Origin: Paenibacillaceae bacterium
GTDB taxonomy: Bacteria; Bacillota; Bacilli; Paenibacillales; NBRC-103111
Assembly: GCA_029256185.1 (NCBI GenBank)
Contig: JAQSYI010000002.1
Span: 186,001 to 250,000 of the forward strand
DNA length: 64,000 nucleotides
Direction: 5' to 3'
Shown: positions 34,285-43,479 of the stretch, piece by piece
Layout: every line of letters begins with the position of its first letter
How positions within the stretch are numbered: position 1 is the first letter of the stretch
The notes under the pieces: model-generated
What the model saw: only the letters and a program-made list of their open reading frames with translations
Told to the model about the DNA's origin: nothing
The model's database searches: none
Program-made: the position numbers and the translations under genes

Positions 34285-35565
34285 TTAAGAGTTTGGCTCC
34301 TGTTCGCCGTTGACATAAGGAATCGTTAGAGGCCCCAGGGGAAGTACGGCTACCGTCATTCCTTCGCCATAAATTTTCATCAACCCTTGCAGAGTTGCTC
34401 CAATATCGCTCGTTGGTTTTAGCATCGTCCTTGCGATCTGGTCATCGGGCAAGGAGGAATGCACGTACACATCGGCCCAGGTTTGGATAACGGCCTGCTT
34501 TTGTACCTGCCACTGATCAAACTTACGGAAGGACGGATCATGAATCAGCTCCAAAATTTCCTGCGGCGTCTTTCGCATTTGCAATATCTCAGCGAAATTT
34601 CCGTGATTTGGTATACCGTCCGAACACTCGGACGCACAAATGATCGTTCCACCCTGTTTCACAATCTTGTGCGCTGCGCTCATTCCCTTCACCGCTTGAT
34701 ACAAATTTTGATCGAGCGGATAACCGGAGTTCGATGTAATGACTACATCGAAGCGTTCGTTTACCGGAATCATGGCATGTTCCTTTACAAAAGCACAGCC
34801 CTGTCTGTGAGCTTCGAACAATTCACCGGCAAACACCTGCGTTATTTCCTTCTCTTTATTCAAGGTGACATTGAGCAAAAAGTCAGGTTTGCACATCCGG
34901 TTCACCTCTCCGGCCATCTCCTGAAGCGGATTGCACTCCATATTCCCCCAAGTGGAAAGTGGATCACCGATCATTCTTGCATTGTGAAAGGTCATGATTG
35001 TCTCGATGCCTGCAATCCCCGGCATAATTCCTTTTGGACCTCCAGAGAAACCTGCAAAAAAATGAGGCTCGATAAAGCCTGTAACAATCCTGAAATCAGC
35101 CTCCACGTATTCTTTATTCAGATATACGTCGCATCCGAAGGAGCCGCGGCCAAGGTTGGTCAATTCCTCCTTATTGTGACAATGATGATTAATGATTCGG
35201 ACCCGGTTTGCGATTTCCCCGCCTAACATATGGACAAATTCTTCGTGCGTTTGATCCCGGTGTGTGCCGGTACCGTTAATGATAACAAATTGGCTGTCCG
35301 GAACATGGGATAGCTCTTCGAGCAAGCAAGGCACCAGAATGTGGTTTGGGGTTGGCCGTGTAATATCGCTGATGACGATCGCAACCTTATCCCCAGCCTT
35401 GACCAGTTCTCTTATTGGAGCCAGGCCGATCGGACACTGCAAAGCCTGCTTTACGCTCCCCTTCTCATCCTGTAATCCCCGCATGTCGCGGGGTTCAATC
35501 AACACCGAATGTTCCGGCACATCTATACACAGTGTCCCTTTGCCATATAGCAGATACGTTTTCAT
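34285..35565 (-). CDS. larA: LarA family protein (nickel-pincer lactate racemase-like)
   Basis: 426-residue member of the LarA family, whose members use the nickel-pincer nucleotide cofactor to racemise or epimerise 2-hydroxy acids. Counting from the ATG at 35565, His102 (GTH), His168 (EPHFF), Lys178 (GGPKG) and His194 (FHN) reproduce exactly the spacing of His108, His174, Lys184 and His200 of the Lactobacillus enzyme; the SDITRPTP motif is present. The lysine that tethers the cofactor is therefore conserved. Whether lactate is the substrate is uncertain, since the family is diverse. No larB/C/E cofactor genes are in the window. A GTG one codon upstream is an alternative start. Confidence 0.85.
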   Translation of the reverse strand: MKTYLLYGKGTLCIDVPEHSVLIEPRDMRGLQDEKGSVKQALQCPIGLAPIRELVKAGDKVAIVISDITRPTPNHILVPCLLEELSHVPDSQFVIINGTGTHRDQTHEEFVHMLGGEIANRVRIINHHCHNKEELTNLGRGSFGCDVYLNKEYVEADFRIVTGFIEPHFFAGFSGGPKGIMPGIAGIETIMTFHNARMIGDPLSTWGNMECNPLQEMAGEVNRMCKPDFLLNVTLNKEKEITQVFAGELFEAHRQGCAFVKEHAMIPVNERFDVVITSNSGYPLDQNLYQAVKGMSAAHKIVKQGGTIICASECSDGIPNHGNFAEILQMRKTPQEILELIHDPSFRKFDQWQVQKQAVIQTWADVYVHSSLPDDQIARTMLKPTSDIGATLQGLMKIYGEGMTVAVLPLGPLTIPYVNGEQEPNS

Positions 35566-35568
35566 CAC

Positions 35569-36182
35569 TTATCCCGCCACTCATTCATTAATTTTATTGG
35601 TTGATTGGGACCAACACGAATACCCGGAGGAGCTTTGAATTCCTTGGGAATAAGAATTCGCCAAGACGCCTCAAAATCCTGTCTTGAGGCGGAAAATGTT
35701 TATAAGGTAAAACAGAAACCGTCATGGTGTGGACCAACCCTGCCAGATGCCCGATTACCAAGTTCCGTCTGAGGTTACTCTTTACTATGATCGCAATCGT
35801 CCCCCTTATCATATGCACCGCGGTCCGTGATTCCGTTGAAGGGCACCATATTTCCCCCAATAATCCTTGCCACCGTGACCGGCTATTGCAACGCCGCTGT
35901 CAATAGCCGGAGAACCTTGCTTCAGCATGTAACCGCTGGTTGTGTCTCTTCCAATTGCCGCACTTCCGGGATTGACCAGCATGGGATTGCTGACGGATTG
36001 ACCTGATACATGGCCTCCCAATTAGGCGCCAAGCGACGCAGCTCATGAAGCTTGGGCACAGCTGAAGGATTCCAAGTGTTTTCTCGCCGCTTCTATCATC
36101 ATGACAGCAACCTTCCTCCCCGTTTTAGCCGGTCAACGATGACGCGGCTGTCAAAGACCGTTAGCCAGCTTAACCCTTTTAT
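35569..36182. other. Gene-poor region with degenerate coding remnants
   Basis: No intact gene. On the minus strand it holds the tail of a beta-helix protein (see next entry); just upstream of that, around 36030-36080, one frame reads PKLHELRRLAPNWEAMYQ. On the plus strand, about 35724-35800, a short frame contains RLLFTMIAIVPLIIC, which looks like a membrane segment of a sensor. These overlap in opposing directions, which indicates decay. Confidence 0.5.
35770..36021 (-). pseudogene. C-terminal fragment of a beta-helix enzyme, frameshifted
   Basis: The minus strand reads VSNPMLVNPGSAAIGRDTTS, then YMLKQGSPAIDSGVAIAG and GKDYWG. This is the NP-x-SPAID-G-xDYWGN block that ends many right-handed beta-helix (pectate-lyase-like) proteins. 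At the G-run near 35850 the frame shifts: one frame continues to KYGALQ, while the other restores NMVPFNGITDRGAYD, the expected PFNGIPDIGAYE ending. Only about 80 residues remain. It lies downstream of the locus 2 regulator and is probably the wreck of that locus's enzyme. Confidence 0.7.
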
Positions 36183-38525
36183 TTACTTGGTATGACCGTA
36201 TACAGTCCGGTATTTGCCGGGGGTGATGCCCTCATACCGCTTGAAGGTTTTAATGAATGCATTCGTTGTAATGTATCCCACATCCACGGCTATTTTCTCA
36301 ATGGTATGGTTGGTTTCCAGCAGTTGTTTCTTCGCCGCTTCGATCTTCACCTTGGTTACATACTCCACATATTTGACTCCAACGGCTTCCTTGAACAGCC
36401 TGCTGAAATGTCCCATCGAGATATTGAGACGATTGGCGAAGTAATCCAACGAAATATCCTTGTCATAATTCTGGTGGATATACAGAACGACTTCCTCGAA
36501 CCAGGCGGCATTGCCGGATTCTTCCCGATTTGGAGCAAAAAAGCTGTTCAAAGTGTCACGGAAGAAAGTCAGGACATTCTCCATTCCTGCGCAAGTCCTG
36601 AGCCGCAGCAACAAATCCGAATACTTCTCCAGACTCACATCACGTTTTTTCTCCGCGCTGGTGATCCGTACGAGGGTATTCAATATATCCTGGCTTAACC
36701 GGATCATGTTCGTATAAGTGCCGTGTTTATCCATCATTTCTGTGAGCAACTGCTCCATATAATCAAGTGTGCTGTCCGCATCGCCAAGCTGGATCAGGTT
36801 ACTCAACCGGTTAACCTCTGCCTGACTCAGAAAACCCTCGAATTCGTTTTTTTCATCCAATTCCTGCTCTGCCATCCATCCGCTTATCACTTCAAACTCA
36901 GGGTTGAACGTTCTGTAGACCAGCTTCTTCTGGGCCTTGAGATAGGAACTCCTTAATTGGTCGGCCTGCAAGACAACCGGACCGATGCTGAGGGTTGCCT
37001 TGAACTGCTTGTTGTACGACTGCAGGATATTGCTGATGGCCTGAATCAGTGAAGCTTCCGGCTTCAATTCTCCATCACCGTATACCTCAACAATACATAC
37101 CAGCAGGTTAGCCTCCATTTGCGTGAACCACAGCTTCTGTGACAGCCTCTTTTGAATCTTGTGCTTCATTTCAATGAGTGTAAAAGATTGATCCAGACCC
37201 GAGAGCTGCTTCCATACAGGGTAAAAATATTGAATATCGATGCAAAGAACTGCCATCCGGCTATCCTGCGGCAGATCCAGGTCAATTTCTTCGGAATAAT
37301 ATTGAATGGAAAGTTTGTCCCGGAAATCCCCGCTTAACAGCTTATTAAGGAAATGCTCGTGAATAATCGCTTTGACCTCATTCATTCTGCCGTTCATTTT
37401 ATTATTTTCCACAATAAGCGCATCCGACCACTTGTGAATCAAATCCAATTCATTGCCGCTTTCCTTCATTGTCGGCTCCACCCGCTGGGACTTCTCCAGT
37501 CGTTGGCGGATCAACCGGATGGGATGGTACATCTTCTCGCTTAATGCAAGGGATGCCACAAGCCCCACGCCAATAAAAAACAGCAAAAAGACAATAGCCG
37601 ATATCTGGACCAGCTTAGCCTGCCTTCTCATTTCATCCCATTCATTCAATACTACATATTTCCAATTATTTGTGCCGGAGCTGGTGAAGGACATATGGTA
37701 CTTCATCTCAGCGAATTGGAGGATGCCGGAGCCCTCCTTCCTGCCATCGAAGGAACGAATCATCACATTGGCGGCCTCCGGGTCAGCCTCTCCGGTGTAG
37801 CTGACGAAGTGGCCTGCAGCATCGATAATCGCCATCTCCCGATGGTCGGATTCCTTCAACAGGATCTGTTGGCGCAGCTTGCTTTCCTTCATATTCGCAA
37901 CCAGATACGCATCCGGTTCTTTCGCATGGAAGGGAAAGCTGACCAGAACCGAGATGCAGGTTTCGGACGTCTTGGGAGTGCGGGACAACAATTCATAGCT
38001 GCTGATTTTCATGGGCTGGCTGAAGTAAAACATCCTTCTGCCGCTGAACAGCTGTTCAGCGCCGTCCGACTGCTCCAGCCGGTTGTAATATTCAAAAAAC
38101 AATTCGCTGTCGAAATATCCCTCTTCGCTCACCACGATACCCTGCTTGGGAAAATAGAGATAGCTGGTTTCGATGATGTCCTGGACATCCTGCAACGTTT
38201 TCATATAGCGGGAAATACCGTACAACGTCTCGAATTGCTCTACTGTTGCAGCGCCATCGTTGCTGGTGCTCATAGAGACATAACGGTCAACCGCGGCGCT
38301 GCTGAAAAAATGAATCATCTGGGCCTGCATGTTGGAAAACGTGCTGTCTGTCGTTTTGGCGAAATTTTCGATAACCAGCCTATTGGCCCTTTCCACCTCT
38401 TGCTCAATCATCTGAACAAAATAAATATAAGCCAGCATGCTTGCAGCCAAAGCCGGAATGATGATGATGCCAAAATAGCTGGCAAAGTACCGCCAAAACA
38501 CCTTGCTCCTCTTCCTCATGCCCAT
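36183..38525 (-). CDS. Membrane sensor with AraC-type DNA-binding domain
   Basis: 780-residue one-component regulator for locus 2, with the same architecture as the protein at 17115: membrane segment near residues 13-33, large extracellular Cache-like domain, second membrane segment near 290-315, HAMP-like linker, central helical domain, and C-terminal AraC double helix-turn-helix (KDISLDYFANRLNISMGHFSRLFKE; IEKIAVDVGYITTNAFIKTFK). Of GTG 38531 and ATGs 38525 and 38519, the ATG at 38525 is best placed after GGAGGG. It lies downstream of the transport genes rather than upstream as in locus 1. Confidence 0.9.
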   Translation of the reverse strand: MGMRKRSKVFWRYFASYFGIIIIPALAASMLAYIYFVQMIEQEVERANRLVIENFAKTTDSTFSNMQAQMIHFFSSAAVDRYVSMSTSNDGAATVEQFETLYGISRYMKTLQDVQDIIETSYLYFPKQGIVVSEEGYFDSELFFEYYNRLEQSDGAEQLFSGRRMFYFSQPMKISSYELLSRTPKTSETCISVLVSFPFHAKEPDAYLVANMKESKLRQQILLKESDHREMAIIDAAGHFVSYTGEADPEAANVMIRSFDGRKEGSGILQFAEMKYHMSFTSSGTNNWKYVVLNEWDEMRRQAKLVQISAIVFLLFFIGVGLVASLALSEKMYHPIRLIRQRLEKSQRVEPTMKESGNELDLIHKWSDALIVENNKMNGRMNEVKAIIHEHFLNKLLSGDFRDKLSIQYYSEEIDLDLPQDSRMAVLCIDIQYFYPVWKQLSGLDQSFTLIEMKHKIQKRLSQKLWFTQMEANLLVCIVEVYGDGELKPEASLIQAISNILQSYNKQFKATLSIGPVVLQADQLRSSYLKAQKKLVYRTFNPEFEVISGWMAEQELDEKNEFEGFLSQAEVNRLSNLIQLGDADSTLDYMEQLLTEMMDKHGTYTNMIRLSQDILNTLVRITSAEKKRDVSLEKYSDLLLRLRTCAGMENVLTFFRDTLNSFFAPNREESGNAAWFEEVVLYIHQNYDKDISLDYFANRLNISMGHFSRLFKEAVGVKYVEYVTKVKIEAAKKQLLETNHTIEKIAVDVGYITTNAFIKTFKRYEGITPGKYRTVYGHTK

Positions 38526-38656
38526 GCTCACCCTCCAGCGCTTGTTGTCTCATCTCCGCCAGCTTCATGCGCTCACGCACCACCGCCGCTTAAGCAAGGG
38601 CAAAGAGCCAATGATCTACGCCAGCATCTGCGCATAATTTCATTAGCTCTTCACAC

Positions 38657-38688
38657 AGCAAGCAACCCCTCGCAGGCAGCTGCTTGCT
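38657..38688 (-). other. Intercistronic hairpin, binding protein to regulator
   Basis: AGCAAGCA / TGCTTGCT form an 8-bp stem between the lipoprotein stop and the regulator start. There is no T-tail, so partial termination or mRNA stabilisation of the upstream cistrons is more likely than full termination. Confidence 0.4.
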
Positions 38689-38702
38689 GAGGCTTGGCGG
38701 CT

Positions 38703-40322
38703 TTATTTCCCGTACTGCGCCGCGTAATCCTTGTTTCTGGCATCAATAATTTCTTCTACGCCCAGTTCCTTGGCCTTTTGAATAAATTGGGCGATGGTTT
38801 CCTTATTGATCGGATCCTTATCCATAATGAATTTGGTTAGTTGCTCGGAGATATACTGGAACACATTGTCGCCCTTCTGCTTGACAAGCTCTATTGTTTT
38901 CTGGGATTCTTCGTACTGGCGGGGCCCCTTGATGACATGTCCCTCATACATCTCAACCACCTGCTGGATCCGCTTGGACAAGGGTTGGGTTCCAACAAGC
39001 TTATCTTTTCCAAAGAAGGAGAAGCCCTCATTTCCTGCTCCATAATCCCTTCTTAATACCACCGAATCCACGGCATTTGCCAGCTTGTATTTGCCGTTTT
39101 CGACTGTATAGCTTTTTCCCTCAATGCCCAGTTGAGTCAGCGTGCTGCCTTCATCCGTATAAAAGTAATCAAGGAGCTTGATGGCGGTTACAGGATCGCT
39201 GATTGAGGGTGACAGCGCCACATTATGATCGTTCCTTACAACAGGCGATTCGAAGGTATAGTACTTTTGACCCTGGACGGCAAATGGCTTGATGGCAGTC
39301 AAATTATAAGTACTGGTCGAGTTTGCCTCAAGCGCCGTTTTCGACATACTGTCTGCGCGTGTTCTATAATCGAAGGTAACGAAGGACTTGCCGGTCAGCA
39401 TCTTTTGCTCCCACTGGGCAAGCTGAATGAAGGCAATTTCCGGGTCCATCAGACCTTCCGTATACAATTTGTGCAGGAAAACAATCGCATCCTGAAATCC
39501 TTCGTGATTGGCGGCAAATTCAAAGCGGTCTGTCTGCGGATTATAGCCTTGTACACCACTGATGCCAGTAAACATTTTGACGAATTCATCAATAGTGGAC
39601 ACCCAGTACAAATGGAAGTAGCGTGTGCTAAAGGGATGTGAATCAGGATGATGCTTTTTGAAGGTTTTCAGCATTTCATAGAATTCCTCCGGTGTGGAAG
39701 GGTCCTTAATGCCGTATTGCTCCATCAGATCCCTCCTTGCCATGAAGGAGAAATTAAACGCATTCTGCTCCCCGATATTGGGGACAGAATAGATGCCTCC
39801 ATCGCTGGCCACATTCGTTACCTTCGTCTCCGGATATTCCTCCATAACCCGCTTGATGTTGGGGGCATGTTTGTCGATCAAATCATTAAGACGCAGGAAG
39901 ACACCGTCAGGTCCATTCTCTCTGGCCTCATTGCTGTTTAACTGCATAATATCCGGAATGGAGCTGGTTGCCATCAATATTTTCTTTTTCTCGTTTAAGC
40001 CGCTGACCGGAACCGGCTCGAAATTGACGGTTACGTTGGTTCTTTCCTTGATCGCCTGTGCCACAGGCCAATCATTGCGTACCGCCGCATCGCTTTTTTC
40101 CGACAGCATCCACTTGAAGGTGACGGGCTTGTCGGTAATAGGCAGCGTCAGCCCGCCATTCTCGCCGGAGGCATTCCCCTGCTGCTCCTTGTTGGCTGTC
40201 GTTGTCGGCTCACTGCTGCCCGCCGGCTCGGTGTCCGATTTGCTGCATGCGGCAGCAATTGTCAAGGAAAGCAACAACATGCATGCAAACAGCAGCCTAA
40301 GCATTTTTTTCTTTTGTTTCAT
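38703..40322 (-). CDS. Extracellular sugar-binding lipoprotein, LplA type
   Basis: 539-residue substrate-binding lipoprotein of the locus 2 importer: lipobox IAAAC (Cys26), Ser/Thr/Gly-rich linker, then the two-lobed binding domain (VTFKWMLSEKSDAAVRNDWP, LMEQYGIKDPSTPEEFYEML, GISGVQGYNPQTDRFEFA, C-terminal ELGVEEIIDARNKDYAAQYGK). ATG seven bases after AGGAGG. It is the third gene of the transcript permease-permease-binding protein-sensor. Substrate is unknown but likely an oligosaccharide. Confidence 0.92.
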   Translation of the reverse strand: MKQKKKMLRLLFACMLLLSLTIAAACSKSDTEPAGSSEPTTTANKEQQGNASGENGGLTLPITDKPVTFKWMLSEKSDAAVRNDWPVAQAIKERTNVTVNFEPVPVSGLNEKKKILMATSSIPDIMQLNSNEARENGPDGVFLRLNDLIDKHAPNIKRVMEEYPETKVTNVASDGGIYSVPNIGEQNAFNFSFMARRDLMEQYGIKDPSTPEEFYEMLKTFKKHHPDSHPFSTRYFHLYWVSTIDEFVKMFTGISGVQGYNPQTDRFEFAANHEGFQDAIVFLHKLYTEGLMDPEIAFIQLAQWEQKMLTGKSFVTFDYRTRADSMSKTALEANSTSTYNLTAIKPFAVQGQKYYTFESPVVRNDHNVALSPSISDPVTAIKLLDYFYTDEGSTLTQLGIEGKSYTVENGKYKLANAVDSVVLRRDYGAGNEGFSFFGKDKLVGTQPLSKRIQQVVEMYEGHVIKGPRQYEESQKTIELVKQKGDNVFQYISEQLTKFIMDKDPINKETIAQFIQKAKELGVEEIIDARNKDYAAQYGK

Positions 40323-40399
40323 ACGTTGACCTCCTAATTTTATTGTATAGTTATAGACTCTTTGAATCTAGTAACTAACCCGCCTTTGTACGAACTAAA

Positions 40400-41272
40400 T
40401 CAGCCTTTGATGCTCCCCACCATGCTGCCTTGAATGAAATATTTCTGAATAAACGGATAAACAAACAATACAGGCAATGTGGCCACCATAATTGTGGCAT
40501 ATTTCAGTGTCTCCACCGGAGCCTGCTCACCATCACTGCTTCCTTGATTGGCAATGTCCGTGCCGACAATGACAATATTGCGCAGATGAATTTGGAGGGG
40601 GTAGAGGGCTTTATCATTCAGATAAATGAGAGCGTCGAAGAAGGAATTCCATTGCGCTACACCTGTATAGAGCCCGATGGTCATTAATACCGGCTTGGAC
40701 AACGGCAGCACAATCCTCAGGAAGGTGCCAAACACCGAGCAGCCGTCTATTCTGGCTGCTTCCTCCAATTCCTCAGGCAACCCTTCGAAGAAGGTCCGCA
40801 TAATGAACATATACCAGGTACTAATCGCAGTGGGGATAACAATGGCCCAGATTGTATTAAGCATGCCCAGGTTTTTTACCAGCAGGAAGGTCGGAATCAA
40901 CCCGCCGCTGAACAGCATGGTGAAGGCGGCAAACAGCAGGATAGGCCTTCTTCCCATCAAACGCCGCTTGGACAGGGGATACGCAAACATGGAGGTCAAT
41001 AACAGGGTAATCAGCGTCTGAGCCGCCGTATAGCGTACCGTATTCCAGTAAGACAACCAGATATAGTCGTCCCCCAGTACCTTCTTGTAGGCGTTTAGCG
41101 TAAGCTCCTTGGGAAGCAGAGTGACATTGCCGCTCAGCAGTTGTGCCTCGCTGCTGATGGAGGCGGATGCCACATAGATGATCGGATACAGCATAACGAC
41201 TATCAGAATGAGCATGAATAGCATGTTTACAATGTCGAATATTCGAGACGGGATGCTTTCCTTAGCCTTCAT
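40400..41272 (-). CDS. Carbohydrate ABC permease, LplC/YtcP type
   Basis: 290-residue permease of the locus 2 importer with six membrane segments; EAA loop AARIDGCSVFGTFLRIVLPLSK and the family ending FIQKYFIQGSMVGSIKG. I place the start at 41272, after GGGAGAGA, although the frame is open for a further 28 codons. It pairs with the LplB-type gene 16 bp upstream. The EAA loop has Cys in place of the usual Ala/Asn of the IDGAN motif (DGCS), a minor deviation. Confidence 0.93.
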   Translation of the reverse strand: MKAKESIPSRIFDIVNMLFMLILIVVMLYPIIYVASASISSEAQLLSGNVTLLPKELTLNAYKKVLGDDYIWLSYWNTVRYTAAQTLITLLLTSMFAYPLSKRRLMGRRPILLFAAFTMLFSGGLIPTFLLVKNLGMLNTIWAIVIPTAISTWYMFIMRTFFEGLPEELEEAARIDGCSVFGTFLRIVLPLSKPVLMTIGLYTGVAQWNSFFDALIYLNDKALYPLQIHLRNIVIVGTDIANQGSSDGEQAPVETLKYATIMVATLPVLFVYPFIQKYFIQGSMVGSIKG

Positions 41273-41288
41273 GAATTCACTCTCTCCC

Positions 41289-42254
41289 TTACCAGAGACT
41301 TGTGCTGGAGAACCTGCCGGCCAGCTTGTTGGCTGAAAAAACCAGCACAAAACCAACAGCCGATTGAAACAGTCCTACAGCAGTGGCGAAGCTGAAGTCG
41401 GCACCGATTAAGCCGCGCCGGTAGACAAACGAGTTGATGACATCGGCTGTTTCATATATAGCCGGATTATACAGCAGAATCACCTTCTGATAGCCCACCT
41501 CCAGCAAACTGCCAAGATTCAGAATCAATAATATTACCGTAATCGGAAACATTGCTACAAGGGTAATATGCCTCATCTGCTGCCAGCGGTTAGCGCCGTC
41601 CATTTTGGCCGCTTCATACAGCGTTGGGTCCACGCCAGCAATAGCAGCCAAATAAAGAATCGTTCCCCAGCCAATCTGCGACCAGATGCCCGAGCTTATG
41701 AAGATCGTCCGAAACCAACCCGGCTCAGCCAAAAACATAATGGGCTTCTCGAAGCCAAGCACCTCCATTAGAAAGTGATTGATGATGCCGGTGGACGGGG
41801 ACAAGAAATTGACCACCATGCCGACAATGACGACAGTAGACAGAAAATGCGGCATGTAACTGATGGTCTGTACGACACGCTTGAACATCATGCACTTCAG
41901 TTCATTCAACAGCAGAGCCAGAACAATTGGGGCCGGGAATGAAAACAGCAGCTCGTAGACACTGATCAAAATCGTATTTCGAATTACCCGCCATGCGTAA
42001 GGATTGTGCAGGAAGAAATTTTCGAAATGCTTCAACCCTACCCATTCGCTGTTCCATATTCCCTTGCCGATGGAAAAGTCCTGAAATGCAATAACCACAC
42101 CGTACATGGGCATGTATTTGAAGACGATATAAAACAACAACCCCGGAAGCAGCATCAGATATAACGCTTTATCTTTTCTTAGCCTTCTGAATACCATTAT
42201 CCTCGGCTGCGCTGCCAGTGCACCTTGCTTCACCAGACTACTTGAATCAGGCAT
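41289..42254 (-). CDS. Carbohydrate ABC permease, LplB type
   Basis: 321-residue permease, first gene of the locus 2 transport operon. The family signature YLMLLPGLLFYIVFKYMPMYG and the EAA loop AKMDGANRWQQMRHITLVAM are present. Start at 42254 follows GAGAGAGAGG; upstream in-frame codons are not supported. As in locus 1, no ATPase gene is linked, so a shared MsmX-type ATPase is expected. The gene is divergent from the MerR gene at 42572. Confidence 0.92.
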   Translation of the reverse strand: MPDSSSLVKQGALAAQPRIMVFRRLRKDKALYLMLLPGLLFYIVFKYMPMYGVVIAFQDFSIGKGIWNSEWVGLKHFENFFLHNPYAWRVIRNTILISVYELLFSFPAPIVLALLLNELKCMMFKRVVQTISYMPHFLSTVVIVGMVVNFLSPSTGIINHFLMEVLGFEKPIMFLAEPGWFRTIFISSGIWSQIGWGTILYLAAIAGVDPTLYEAAKMDGANRWQQMRHITLVAMFPITVILLILNLGSLLEVGYQKVILLYNPAIYETADVINSFVYRRGLIGADFSFATAVGLFQSAVGFVLVFSANKLAGRFSSTSLW

Positions 42255-42571
42255 ATCCCTCTCTCTCCTTCTTCTATATATTCCCAATGCCATACCGGTC
42301 AGGCTCCATTGCCGCAATCGGTACTGGCTTCATCCTAGCAAGGCGCAGCGACGCCGTAAATCGCCCATTCTTTGACCGATATTCTTTTTCCAATCTCTCG
42401 CAATCAGGCAGAAAATCCCGTCAATTATCCTTTCTTGCATCATCATTCTTGTTTGTCATCCTGCAGAAGCCGACAAAAACAGAGGCATCTGGTATACTTT
42501 CCTTGTACATCTGCAACCGGAACATTCCAATCTCAAGTACCTTTAGCTTTTGACTGAGGAGGCAATGCGGC
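42255..42571. other. Divergent intergenic region, locus 2 / MerR
   Basis: 317 bp containing at least the rightward promoter at 42470-42498. I could not define the leftward promoter of the transport operon nor an operator for either regulator. Confidence 0.4.
42470..42498 (+). promoter_or_regulatory. Putative promoter of MerR-type gene
   Basis: CCGACA (42470-42475), 17-bp spacer, TATACT (42493-42498). The -10 matches a strong SigA box and the spacing is optimal; the -35 matches at four of six positions. It lies 74 bp before the ATG. Unlike other MerR genes in this window, the spacer is not elongated. Confidence 0.5.
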
Positions 42572-43375
42572 ATGAAATACAAAATCGGAGATATTTCCAA
42601 GCTGCTTGGAATGTCCACTGAGGGTCTTCGCTATTACGAGGAAAGCGGAATTATAACGCCCAAGAAGGTAGCAAGCTCCAAATTCCGTTATTATGATGTA
42701 TGGGATCTGCACATTCTGGTCCGAGCCAGAGCTTACAAGCGGCTGGGCTTTTCTCTTCGTGAGATCGACGATATTGTCAATTCCAAGAAAGAAGTAAAGA
42801 TAACGGATATGCTGCTGGAAAAGGAAAAAAAATTGGAGGAGGAGGTAATCCACAGCTTAAATCTGTTGAAACGAACGCGGCAAATCAAGGAAATGTACGC
42901 CGACACCCCCGGTATGATTTATCAGTACCGGCTGGAGCATTGTCCCGGCATCTACCGCATCAACACACAGGATCGATATGCTCTGATTAATGATCCTTCC
43001 GTGCGGTCCCTTGCCAACGAATGGATTGACAAGGCGCCCTTCGTATTTTCATCAGGACTGTTTCCCCGGGAAGAGCTGGAAGCACAGGGCATGCATTATC
43101 ATTTGGGCTTTGGCATTGAGGAGCAATATGCCGCCTACCTGCATGTGGAGGAGAATCAATATGTGAAGCGTCATCCTTCCCGGTTATGCGTGCATACCGT
43201 GCTGCCCTCCAGCTCAGACACGGTTCTGTCTCCCGAACGCCTGTCCGGGGCAATGGAATACATTCACTCCCAGGGGTTGCAGCTGGCAGGCGATGCCTTC
43301 AGTATGGCCATTGATTTCCATAAGGTCGGACAAATATTCAAAAATTTGCACCGTGTATGGCTTCCTGTCCAATAA
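42572..43375 (+). CDS. MerR family regulator with C-terminal effector domain
   Basis: 267-residue regulator: MerR winged helix (YKIGDISKLLGMSTEGLRYYEESG, FRYYDVWDLHILVRARAYKRLG), a coiled-coil linker with a Lys/Glu run (residues 75-105), and a ~150-residue C-terminal domain that resembles the GyrI-like ligand pocket of BmrR-type drug sensors only in size. Start follows AGGAGG. It is upstream of the OFA transporter and SDR genes and may control them in response to a small molecule. Ligand unknown. Confidence 0.85.
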   Translation: MKYKIGDISKLLGMSTEGLRYYEESGIITPKKVASSKFRYYDVWDLHILVRARAYKRLGFSLREIDDIVNSKKEVKITDMLLEKEKKLEEEVIHSLNLLKRTRQIKEMYADTPGMIYQYRLEHCPGIYRINTQDRYALINDPSVRSLANEWIDKAPFVFSSGLFPREELEAQGMHYHLGFGIEEQYAAYLHVEENQYVKRHPSRLCVHTVLPSSSDTVLSPERLSGAMEYIHSQGLQLAGDAFSMAIDFHKVGQIFKNLHRVWLPVQ

Positions 43376-43479
43376 ATATGTATTGACTCTCAAGTGGGTT
43401 GATTACCTACAATAAACATTGTGAAAAAAATAACTTTCACTTGGTTTATTGATATGTAAGGGACAGGAGGGTTATTCAA

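Noticed and set aside
34128..34316. 62-codon minus-strand frame between the LarA-like and PlsC genes
   Set aside because: It overlaps both genes' ends and contains the PlsC ribosome site; the basic, low-complexity peptide has no support.
35724..35906. 60-codon plus-strand frame with a hydrophobic stretch
   Set aside because: The membrane-like segment is suggestive of a sensor remnant, but the frame overlaps the beta-helix relic on the other strand and lacks a site; mentioned only as part of the degenerate region.
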